This document shows positions 1 through 7,207 of a stretch of DNA of 64,000 nucleotides, piece by piece (the first letter of the stretch is position 1; the number at the start of each line of letters is the position of its first letter). Position numbers and translations under genes: made by a program. The DNA comes from Butyrivibrio sp. (GTDB lineage Bacteria > Bacillota > Clostridia > Lachnospirales > Lachnospiraceae): NCBI GenBank assembly GCA_015056495.1, contig SVGC01000009.1:62001-126000 (forward strand), in the 5' to 3' direction. The notes below the pieces were generated by a model. That model did no database searches. It worked only from the letters and a program-made list of their open reading frames with translations, and was not told the origin of the DNA.

Positions 1-2670
1 AAAGCTCTCCACAGTACGCTTATTGAGTGTAGATGAACCTTGGCACATGCGCTTTAGAAAATCGTTAAGACTTCTGAAGGTGCCATTTTTCTCTCTTTCA
101 TTGACAATCGCCTGAATAACAGGGAATCCCACACCGCTTATAGCAGTAAGGGCATAGTGGATTCCTTTTTTCTTCTGACCTTTATCATCAGTCATCTCTG
201 TAACGGAGAAGCCTGCATGTCCCTCATTTATATCCGGTGGCAAAAGAGGTATATTCATGTTTCTACAGGTCTGGATATAGCCTGCAACCTTACCAGGATT
301 ATCAATAACTGATGTCATGAGGGCTGCCATGAATTCTACCGGGTAGTAATATTTCAGCCACGCCGTCTGCATGGATACTACTGCATAGCAAGCCGCATGG
401 GATTTGTTAAATGCGTACTTGGCAAAATCCATCATGGAATCATATATCTGGTTGGCAATGTCTTCTGAAATGCCTTTGGATTCACATCCAGGAACATTTT
501 CATCAGGATTACCGTGGACAAAGTTATTTCTCTCAACTTCCATGACATGCTGTTTTTTCTTACTCATGGCACGTCTAACAAGGTCAGCTCGTCCAAGGGT
601 ATAGCCGCCCAGCTGCTGTACGATCTGCATAACCTGCTCCTGATATACGATACAACCGTATGTAGGCTTCAGGATAGGTTCCAGTTCTGGTGTGAGATAT
701 GTAATTGTCTTCTGATCATTTTTTCCTGAAATATATCTGGGTATAAAGTCCATTGGACCCGGACGGTACAGAGAGATACCGGCTATTACGTCTTCCAGGG
801 ACTGAGGCTTGAGCTCTTTCATGAAAGATGTCATACCGCCGGACTCCAGCTGGAACACTCCGTCTGCGTGTCCTCCTGCAATACTTGCAAGGACTTTAGG
901 ATCGTCAAGATCCACTTTATCTATATCTATGTAATTGGCATCTCCAGGGTGAGCTCCTATTGACTGATTGGCATAGTCTGTAGCATCCTTGATAACAGTA
1001 AGGGTACGCAGTCCCAGGAAATCCATTTTTAACAATCCCAGTTCTTCTACGGTTGTCATGGTAAACTGAGTTGTAATATTGCCGTCGGCTGAACGTGACA
1101 GTGGTATCAGGTCTTCTGCCGGTGCAGAACAGATAACAACACCTGCTGCGTGCATTGATGTATGTCTTGGCAGGCCTTCCAGCTTTTTGCACATATCTAT
1201 CAGTGTATGTACCTGCGGATCAGTCTCATACATGGTCCTGAGCTCTGCATTCATGGAAAGAGCCTTTTCCAGAGTGATGTTGAGCTCATTCGGGATCATT
1301 TTTGCCAGATTATCTGCGTAGTTGTATGGAAGGTCCATTACTCTTGCAACATCTCTGATAACGCCTTTTGCCGCCAGGGTTCCAAAGGTAATGATCTGAA
1401 CAACTTTGTCAGAGCCATATTTCTCGGTAACATAATCTATAACGTCCTGACGCCTTGAGTATTCAAAGTCCACGTCTATATCAGGCATGGATACTCGTTC
1501 AGGGTTAAGGAATCGCTCGAAGAGAAGGTCATATTTGATAGGATCAATGTTGGTAATGTGCATGCAGTATGAAACAATACTTCCTGCTGCCGATCCTCTT
1601 CCCGGTCCAACTGCAATTCCGTGCTCTCTTGAATAATTGATGTAATCCCACACAATGAGGAAGTAATCAACGTAGCCCATACGCTTGATTACACCCAGCT
1701 CATAGTCAAGACGCTTTTTTAAAGTGCCATCGTCATCAGGATAGCGCTCTGCAAGGCCGTCATTACAGAGTTTGTTGAGGTATGTCCATGAATCATAGCC
1801 TTCCGGCACATCGAAATGTGGGAGTTTGGTAACACCAAATTCAATCTCAACATTACATCTGTCTGCAATCTTCTGAGTATTATCAATGGCTTCCTGGGCA
1901 TATGAGAAAAGAGTTCTCATCTCCTCTTCGCTTTTTACATAGTACTGGCCGCCTTCATAGCGGAGTCTGTCTGTATCAGATACTTTTTTGCCAGTCTGAA
2001 TGCATAAAAGAAGGTCATGAGCCTTGGCGTCATCTGCATAGGTGTAATGGCAGTCATTGGTAGCAACCAGTGGTATATCCAGCTCTCGTGAAATCTGGAG
2101 AAGACCAGCATTAACTGTCTGCTGTGTTGGGATGCCGTGATCCTGCAGTTCCAGAAAATAATTGCCATGTCCAAAGCAGTCATCATACTTTTTAGCAATT
2201 GCCTTGGCTTCTTCCAGGTTACCTCGTGCAATTGCCTTAGGAAGCTCACCTGCAAGGCAGGCAGACAGGCAGATTATGCCCTCGTGGTATTTCTGCAATA
2301 ATTCAAAATCCACACGTGGCTTATAATAATAGCCTTCTGTAAAGCCTCTGCTGACTATATGTGACAGGTTGTTGTAGCCGGTATTATTCTCTGCAAGGAG
2401 CACAAGATGATAGTATCTCTCATCTTCTGTGCTAAGTTCCTTGTCAAATCTTGATCCCGGAGCGACGTACACTTCACAACCCAGTACCGGATTGATTCCT
2501 GCAGCTTTTGCTTCTTTATAGAAATCAATGACGCCATACATGACTCCGTGGTCAGTAATGGCGCCAGCTGTCATACCAAGGTCTTTCAGGCGTTTTACAT
2601 ATTCTTTTATTTTGTTGGAACCGTCTAGCAGACTGTATTCCGTATGTGTATGCAGATGTGCAAATGCCAT
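1..2670 (-). CDS. dnaE: DNA polymerase III alpha subunit, 3'-truncated by the window edge
   Basis: Replicative DNA polymerase III alpha subunit (DnaE type). It reads from an ATG at 2670 and runs off the left edge, giving about 890 residues of a protein usually near 1,150, so the C-terminal OB-fold and tau-binding parts are outside. The N-terminus MAFAHLHTHTEYSLLDG is a PHP domain with its His-x-His metal site. Further on are the polymerase core motifs GPGRGSAAGS and PDIDVDF with the catalytic Asp pair, followed by the fingers segment ending in the NKSHAACYA region. The start lies 12 bases after the stop of the carrier protein gene, behind a weak AGGTAG ribosome site, so the two are probably co-transcribed. 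That partner is unusual for dnaE. The family call is firm; several shorter reading frames inside this stretch are shadows. Confidence 0.96.
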   Translation of the reverse strand, partial: MAFAHLHTHTEYSLLDGSNKIKEYVKRLKDLGMTAGAITDHGVMYGVIDFYKEAKAAGINPVLGCEVYVAPGSRFDKELSTEDERYYHLVLLAENNTGYNNLSHIVSRGFTEGYYYKPRVDFELLQKYHEGIICLSACLAGELPKAIARGNLEEAKAIAKKYDDCFGHGNYFLELQDHGIPTQQTVNAGLLQISRELDIPLVATNDCHYTYADDAKAHDLLLCIQTGKKVSDTDRLRYEGGQYYVKSEEEMRTLFSYAQEAIDNTQKIADRCNVEIEFGVTKLPHFDVPEGYDSWTYLNKLCNDGLAERYPDDDGTLKKRLDYELGVIKRMGYVDYFLIVWDYINYSREHGIAVGPGRGSAAGSIVSYCMHITNIDPIKYDLLFERFLNPERVSMPDIDVDFEYSRRQDVIDYVTEKYGSDKVVQIITFGTLAAKGVIRDVARVMDLPYNYADNLAKMIPNELNITLEKALSMNAELRTMYETDPQVHTLIDMCKKLEGLPRHTSMHAAGVVICSAPAEDLIPLSRSADGNITTQFTMTTVEELGLLKMDFLGLRTLTVIKDATDYANQSIGAHPGDANYIDIDKVDLDDPKVLASIAGGHADGVFQLESGGMTSFMKELKPQSLEDVIAGISLYRPGPMDFIPRYISGKNDQKTITYLTPELEPILKPTYGCIVYQEQVMQIVQQLGGYTLGRADLVRRAMSKKKQHVMEVERNNFVHGNPDENVPGCESKGISEDIANQIYDSMMDFAKYAFNKSHAACYAVVSMQTAWLKYYYPVEFMAALMTSVIDNPGKVAGYIQTCRNMNIPLLPPDINEGHAGFSVTEMTDDKGQKKKGIHYALTAISGVGFPVIQAIVNEREKNGTFRSLNDFLKRMCQGSSTLNKRTVESF

Positions 2671-2682
2671 ATATACTACCTA

Positions 2683-2910
2683 TTAGTCTTCCTGTAATCT
2701 CTCTACCATTTTAAGAAGTGATTCTGCACTGTTGAAGTTATCAGGGATGATCTCTGATGCAGGTATTGATATGTCATATTCTTCATTAAGTGCGCTGATG
2801 ATCTGAAGGATGTCAAATGAATCAAGTATTCCATCATCTATAAGTGCTGTCTCTGCTGTAAAATCAACATCTTCTTTGATCTCTTCTAAAATTTCAATAA
2901 GTCTTTCCAT
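2683..2910 (-). CDS. free-standing acyl/peptidyl carrier protein
   Basis: A 75-residue acidic carrier protein. The motif DDGILDSFDIL carries the Ser expected to receive 4'-phosphopantetheine (about residue 32), followed by the helix that contacts partner enzymes. The sequence is closer in feel to DltC/PCP-like stand-alone carriers than to fatty-acid AcpP, which usually has DSLDxVE at this place. A good ribosome site (AGGAG, 8 bases before the ATG) sets the start. Its neighbours are dnaE just downstream and, divergently, a type III PLP decarboxylase of the fold that in BtrK acts on aminoacyl carrier proteins. No loading ligase or synthase lies nearby. What it carries is unknown; a substrate for the decarboxylase is an inference. 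Confidence 0.85.
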   Translation of the reverse strand: MERLIEILEEIKEDVDFTAETALIDDGILDSFDILQIISALNEEYDISIPASEIIPDNFNSAESLLKMVERLQED

Positions 2911-2945
2911 TTTTTATCTCCTATCCTTTATCTGCCAGGTATAAC

Positions 2946-2964
2946 TGTTCTCACGTAGCCGGCA
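2946..2964 (-). repeat. imperfect inverted copy of the 27-bp intergenic element
   Basis: On the plus strand this reads TGTTCTCACGTAGCCGGCA. It matches the reverse complement of the element at 3141-3167 at 15 of 19 positions. It sits just upstream of the carrier protein gene, pointing the opposite way to the copy before the decarboxylase, so the two copies bracket the divergent promoter region. It may be an operator half or simply a leader repeat; no known binding-site consensus was recognised. Confidence 0.45.
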
Positions 2965-3140
2965 AATTTATTTCGTAAGATTATTCAAGATATAATATAA
3001 TAATTGTGAAATAATAAGATTTTCCCCAATTTATGATATTAATTTCTTTCGTGGTAAAGTATATCATATTAATCTTTTTTGATAAATGTAGAAAGATGGT
3101 GGAAAAATGATGAATTGTTACTATTCAATCAGCTCTACGT

Positions 3141-3167
3141 TGCTAGCTGTGTGAGAACATGATTCAG
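3141..3167 (+). repeat. 27-bp intergenic element, copy before the decarboxylase
   Basis: Contains TGCTAGCTGTGTGAGAACAT followed by GATTCAG. It agrees at 24 of 27 positions with 7130-7156 and, inverted, at 15 of 19 with 2946-2964. It ends 11 bases before the decarboxylase start codon and so lies in its leader. It does not form an obvious hairpin alone. A regulator site or a small dispersed repeat are both possible. Confidence 0.6.
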
Positions 3168-3178
3168 AAAGGTTTTAT

Positions 3179-4393
3179 ATGACAGATCAGGATTTAAAAT
3201 ATTGTTTTGAAAAATATGGCTCACCTATTTATGTTTTTGATACTCAGGAGTTAAAAAGCAGAGTCCGAGATATAGCAGGTATCTGGGGTGATAAAGTAAA
3301 ACTGTGTTACTCCATAAAGGCTAATCCTTTTCTCATGAAAGATATGCTTGAAGTCGTGGATAAACTTGAGGTCTGCAGCCCAGGCGAGCTTGAGATATGC
3401 AAAAATCTTAACGTTCAGGGAGAGCATATCATTTTTTCCGGAGTAAATAAGACTAAAGAAGATATTGACGCAGCAGTGGATCTTGATTGCTATGTGTATA
3501 CTATAGAATCCCTTAAGCATGCAGCACTTCTTCAGGAAGCTGCAAAGAGCAGGAACATCAATATCGATGTGTATATAAGATTGACTTCCGGCAGCCAGTT
3601 TGGACTTTCCAAAGAAGATCTATTCTATATTCTGGACAATCTGTCTTCCTACAGCAATCTGAATATCATGGGTCTCCACTATTTTGTCGGAACTCAGAGA
3701 AAAAAGCTCTCTCAGCAGGTTGATGAGCTCCATATGCTGCATGATCTTTATGAAGAGATCAGCTCAAAGTATTGCATAAAGCTGGAGCGATTGGAATATG
3801 GTCCAGGACTTCCTGTTCCTTATTTTGAAGGAGAGGACTTCTCTGATACTCTTAAGCCTGCAAAAGAGTTGGCTGAAACCTTGCAATGGGTCACAACCTG
3901 GTGCGACCTGACTGTGGAAATGGGACGCTTTTATACTTCAAGTTGCGGTTACTACATTACAAAGATAGTTGATATCAAATCCAATAAAGACAACAATTAC
4001 ATGCTTGTTGATGGTGGAATGAACCACGTTACTTACCTTGGACAGATTATGGGTATGAAAGTGCCTCAGATCAGGCATTTGAAGAATGTAAAAGAAACTT
4101 TTGCCGGCGACGAAAGATCTCTGACCTCCGGTGATTATGTATTATGCGGAAGCTTATGTACGACCGCAGATATCCTTGTGCGACAGCTTCATCTGGAGGA
4201 TGCCTCAGTAGGTGACATACTAGCATTTGGCAATATAGGTGCCTACTCTGTAACTGAAGGTATCTACATGTTCCTTAGCAGACTCATGCCCAAAATAGTG
4301 CTATTTGATGGCAATGATCAATCCGGTGAACCTGTGACCAGGCTTGTCAGAGACAATGTGAAGAGTTCTGACTTGAATACAATGATAAATTAA
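3179..4393 (+). CDS. fold-type III PLP-dependent decarboxylase (LysA/BtrK-like)
   Basis: A 404-residue alanine-racemase-fold decarboxylase of the Orn/DAP/Arg group 2 family. CYSIKANPF near residue 45 holds the PLP lysine. The barrel segment GLHYFVGTQ, the phosphate-binding stretch around EYGPGLPVPYF and the C-terminal LCGSLCTTADIL and GAYSVTEG motifs follow. LCTxxD replaces the CESxD usual in meso-diaminopimelate decarboxylase and is close to the LCTPED of BtrK, which decarboxylates glutamate held on a carrier protein. A carrier protein gene lies divergently 268 bases away. No dap genes are present. Translation starts behind AGAAAGG. The AraC gene follows after 33 bases and is probably co-transcribed. 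The family is sure; a plain LysA remains possible and the substrate is unknown. Confidence 0.85.
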   Translation: MTDQDLKYCFEKYGSPIYVFDTQELKSRVRDIAGIWGDKVKLCYSIKANPFLMKDMLEVVDKLEVCSPGELEICKNLNVQGEHIIFSGVNKTKEDIDAAVDLDCYVYTIESLKHAALLQEAAKSRNINIDVYIRLTSGSQFGLSKEDLFYILDNLSSYSNLNIMGLHYFVGTQRKKLSQQVDELHMLHDLYEEISSKYCIKLERLEYGPGLPVPYFEGEDFSDTLKPAKELAETLQWVTTWCDLTVEMGRFYTSSCGYYITKIVDIKSNKDNNYMLVDGGMNHVTYLGQIMGMKVPQIRHLKNVKETFAGDERSLTSGDYVLCGSLCTTADILVRQLHLEDASVGDILAFGNIGAYSVTEGIYMFLSRLMPKIVLFDGNDQSGEPVTRLVRDNVKSSDLNTMIN

Positions 4394-4426
4394 TAGTTTC
4401 AAAAATGCTACAGATAGGAGTTACAA

Positions 4427-5290
4427 ATGAAGAAATCGTCACTTTTTCATGGAAATCTTGTAAGCACAAATAGAATACTGTATACTCCTTCTCCTTTTGC
4501 AAGAAATAGCCTGATACATCTTCAAGAGACGGGAACCCTTAAGGCACAGAGTCCTCACACTTCGAAGAGAAGTCATCTGGACTCCTACCTCTTTATACTT
4601 GTTACAGCTGGAGCCGGTAACCTAACTTACAATGGTCAAAAGTATGAGCTTTCCGCCGGAGACTGCGTATTTATTGATTGTAAGCTTCCATACTCTCACA
4701 CTACGTCTAATGATCTGTGGTCTCTTCAGTGGGTTCATTTCTATGGTACCAACATGGCTGATATATATGCCAAATATGTGGAGCGTGGCGGTGAACCTGT
4801 CTTTAAATCTACTAATACTGCAACTTATAGTGAGATGCTGTCTCAGTTGTACGAAATTGCTGAGTCCGAGGATTACCTGAGAGATATGAAGATATATCAG
4901 AAGCTGATCTCGCTTTTGACTCTGCTGTTAGAAGACAGCTGGCATCCTGAGAACAGCCACAGACAGTCACCAAAAAAAGCTAACCTTATTGAGCTTAGAG
5001 AATATCTTGATGAGCACTACCTCGAACATCATTCGCTTGATGAGCTTTCTGAGCGCTTTTTTATAAACAAGTTTTATCTTACCAGGATATTTAAAGAGCA
5101 ATTTGGAATATCCATAAACAGCTATATCACAAGCCTTCGCATTACACATGCCAAGCAGCTTCTGAGATTCACCAATATGTCTACTTCTGAGATTGCTGAG
5201 AGCTGCGGCATGCCTGACGCCAACTATTTCTCAAGGACTTTTAAGAAAGTCGAAGGTATCACTCCCGGACAATTCAGAAAGCAGTGGTAA
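4427..5290 (+). CDS. AraC-family transcriptional regulator
   Basis: A 287-residue regulator. The N-terminal half is a cupin-like sensor domain (AGAGNLTYNGQKYELSAGD near residues 60-78, then a WVHFYG stretch near 104). The C-terminal 100 residues hold two helix-turn-helix motifs (LDELSERFFINKFYLTRIFK and SEIAESCGMPDANYFSRTFK), ending in the standard PGQFR. A TAGGAG site 7 bases before the ATG sets the start. It lies 33 bases downstream of the decarboxylase gene and is followed by a terminator, so it probably belongs to the same two-gene transcript and may control it or the divergent carrier protein. Cupin-type AraC members often sense sugars; the ligand here is unknown. Confidence 0.93.
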   Translation: MKKSSLFHGNLVSTNRILYTPSPFARNSLIHLQETGTLKAQSPHTSKRSHLDSYLFILVTAGAGNLTYNGQKYELSAGDCVFIDCKLPYSHTTSNDLWSLQWVHFYGTNMADIYAKYVERGGEPVFKSTNTATYSEMLSQLYEIAESEDYLRDMKIYQKLISLLTLLLEDSWHPENSHRQSPKKANLIELREYLDEHYLEHHSLDELSERFFINKFYLTRIFKEQFGISINSYITSLRITHAKQLLRFTNMSTSEIAESCGMPDANYFSRTFKKVEGITPGQFRKQW

Positions 5291-5316
5291 GGCACTTCTC
5301 TTTTTTGGCACCAAAA

Positions 5317-5345
5317 AAGCCTACCAGGCAATGCCTGGTAGGCTT
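5317..5345. terminator. bidirectional terminator between the AraC gene and metK
   Basis: AAGCCTACCAGGC / GCCTGGTAGGCTT forms a perfect 13-bp stem with an AAT loop. Minus-strand transcripts meet a run of six T after the stem, plus-strand ones a weaker TT-rich tail. It lies between two convergent genes, so it probably ends both. Confidence 0.85.
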
Positions 5346-5485
5346 AATTGTATTTAAATATCCCCCTCATAAGATACTAAATACGTCTCTGTGACTATTA
5401 TTATACAACACTAACGCAAAAGTGTTTATTAACTATTACTTATATAATTATAAACAACGTATAAACTTTAACGTTATATCAATCA

Positions 5486-6673
5486 TTACAGAAGAGCCTT
5501 AAGAGCCTCTACCTTATCAAGCTGCTCCCATGGAAGCTGTACATCTGTACGTCCGAAGTGGCCATAAGCTGCTGTAGCCTTGTAGATAGGTCTTCTAAGG
5601 TCGAGCATCTTGATGATTCCTGCTGGACGAAGGTCGAAGTTAGCACGAACTGCTTCAACAAGCTTTTCGTTAGAAACTTTTCCTGTTCCAAATGTATCAA
5701 CAAGAACTGATGTAGGCTGTGCAACACCGATAGCGTATGAAAGCTGGATCTCGCACTTATCAGCAAGGCCTGCTGCTACGATGTTCTTTGCAACGTATCT
5801 TGCTGCGTAAGCTGCACTACGGTCAACCTTTGTGCAGTCCTTACCTGAGAAAGCACCGCCGCCGTGACGAGCTGCTCCACCATAAGTATCAACGATGATC
5901 TTACGTCCTGTAAGACCTGCATCACCTTGAGGACCACCGATAACGAAACGTCCTGTTGGGTTGATAAAGATCTTAGTATTAGCATCTACCATAGCTGAAT
6001 CAACAACAGCGTCGATAACGTACTTCTTAACGTCTTCGTGGATCTGCTCCTGAGTAACCTTGTCATCATGCTGTGTTGAGATAACGATTGCTTCAAGACG
6101 AACTGGCTTGCCGTTTTCATCATATTCAACTGAAACCTGGCTCTTTCCATCTGCTCTGAGGTATGGAAGTGTGCCGTTCTTACGAACTTCTGTAAGCTTT
6201 CTTGTAAGCTTGTGAGCAAGGCTGATAGCGTATGGCATGTACTCTTCTGTCTCGTTTGTAGCATAACCAAACATCATACCCTGGTCACCAGCACCGATTG
6301 CTTCGATCTGCTCATCTGTCATGTTGCTTTCTCTTGCTTCAAGAGCCTTATCAACACCCATAGCGATATCAGGTGACTGCTGATCAAGTGCTACGAATAC
6401 AGCACATGTATTAGCATCGAAGCCTTTTTCTGAGCTGTCATAACCGATTTCTCTAACTGTGTCACGTGCTACCTTCTGATAGTCAACGTGTGCCTTAGTT
6501 GTGATCTCACCTGTGATAAGAAGGAAACCTGTGCAAGCTGCTGTTTCACAAGCAACACGGCTCATAGGATCCTGCTCCATGCAAGCATCAAGGATTGCAT
6601 CTGATACTGCATCACAAATTTTATCTGGATGTCCTTCTGTAACTGATTCTGAAGTGAATATAAACTTATCCAT
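5486..6673 (-). CDS. metK: S-adenosylmethionine synthetase
   Basis: Methionine adenosyltransferase makes SAM from methionine and ATP in the cytoplasm. The 395-residue length is normal. Visible signatures are TEGHPDK near residues 12-18, [12 protein letters not shown] near 117-128 and the glycine-rich GGGAFSGKD loop with the following lysine and aspartate residues. The start lies behind GGAGGAAGAAAGG. The gene is alone in its transcript, with a SAM-I riboswitch and intrinsic terminator in its 5' leader, so its expression should fall when SAM is plentiful. A strong terminator lies about 140 bases past the stop. Confidence 0.98.
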   Translation of the reverse strand: MDKFIFTSESVTEGHPDKICDAVSDAILDACMEQDPMSRVACETAACTGFLLITGEITTKAHVDYQKVARDTVREIGYDSSEKGFDANTCAVFVALDQQSPDIAMGVDKALEARESNMTDEQIEAIGAGDQGMMFGYATNETEEYMPYAISLAHKLTRKLTEVRKNGTLPYLRADGKSQVSVEYDENGKPVRLEAIVISTQHDDKVTQEQIHEDVKKYVIDAVVDSAMVDANTKIFINPTGRFVIGGPQGDAGLTGRKIIVDTYGGAARHGGGAFSGKDCTKVDRSAAYAARYVAKNIVAAGLADKCEIQLSYAIGVAQPTSVLVDTFGTGKVSNEKLVEAVRANFDLRPAGIIKMLDLRRPIYKATAAYGHFGRTDVQLPWEQLDKVEALKALL

Positions 6674-6800
6674 CTTAGTTCCTTTCTTCCTCCATTGAGG
6701 ATGCGCAAAGCGCTATGCAAATTAGTTATAAAACAGTTAAGGAAAAATTTCCCTTGGGCTTTTATTGACCAGACTTATGCGAAGCAATTAAATGATCAAT

Positions 6801-6972
6801 AAAAAACCGCTGATTGCAAGCAACCAGCGGACCCGATATCGATAATCAAATCCTCTTATTGCTCGATAGTCATCAGCCGGATGACTAAAATACTCGCTCA
6901 GGTTGGCACCTTCCTACCAGGGGTTGCCGTGGCTTCATCGATCCTATGTATCTCCACCACTCTGAATAAGAG
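6801..6972 (-). promoter_or_regulatory. SAM-I (S-box) riboswitch with terminator, controls metK
   Basis: On the minus strand the leader begins CTCTTATTCAGAGTGGTGGA and continues through the conserved GATGAAGCCACGGCAACC, the GGAAGGTGCCAACCTGAGCG core and the closing AATAAGAG strand at 6852-6859. This is the S-box layout P1-P2-P3-P4, with aptamer at about 6852-6972. A hairpin CCGCTGATTGC / GCAACCAGCGG (6807-6830) followed by six U (6801-6806) is the expression-platform terminator. SAM binding is expected to favour the terminator and switch metK off. The aptamer ends about 180 bases before the metK start codon. Confidence 0.96.
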
Positions 6973-6974
6973 AA

Positions 6975-7002
6975 ATTAAACAATATGAAATTTGCTTATC
7001 AA
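6975..7002 (-). promoter_or_regulatory. possible sigma-A promoter of the metK leader
   Basis: On the minus strand TTGATA (6997-7002) and TTTAAT (6975-6980) are 16 bases apart. A start about 7 bases later would put the transcript 5' end at the first base of the S-box aptamer. This is a match by eye; other AT-rich hexamers lie close by. Confidence 0.4.
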
Positions 7003-7129
7003 AGTATTCTTTCTTTCGAATACTTATTGATAATACTATATGTCAATATATTATTCAAGTAACAGTTTCTAATAATTGTCTAAAAATATTAATTCATTAT
7101 CACAATTCATTCTCCAGACAGCACTTCAC

Positions 7130-7156
7130 TGCTAGATGTGTGCGAACATGATCCAG
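7130..7156 (+). repeat. 27-bp intergenic element, second direct copy
   Basis: Contains TGCTAGATGTGTGCGAACAT followed by GATCCAG. It agrees with 3141-3167 at 24 of 27 positions. It lies in the 534-base spacer between the membrane protein gene and the metK leader, where both flanking genes run on the minus strand. A small inverted repeat (TACGAA...TTCGTA, 7165-7181) follows. Otherwise 7003-7207 holds nothing recognisable. Confidence 0.6.
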
Positions 7157-7207
7157 GATTGAGGTACGAAGTTTTTTCGTATCAAAACTTTTATTGTAAC
7201 AATACAC

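Noticed and set aside
917-2537. Several short frames within dnaE on both strands
   Set aside because: All lie within the continuous dnaE frame that runs off the left edge; none has a supported start.
3141-3172. GAAC-N4-TTC in the repeated element as a LexA box
   Set aside because: The Gram-positive LexA pattern GAAC-N4-GTTC is not met, and the second copy loses the right half altogether.
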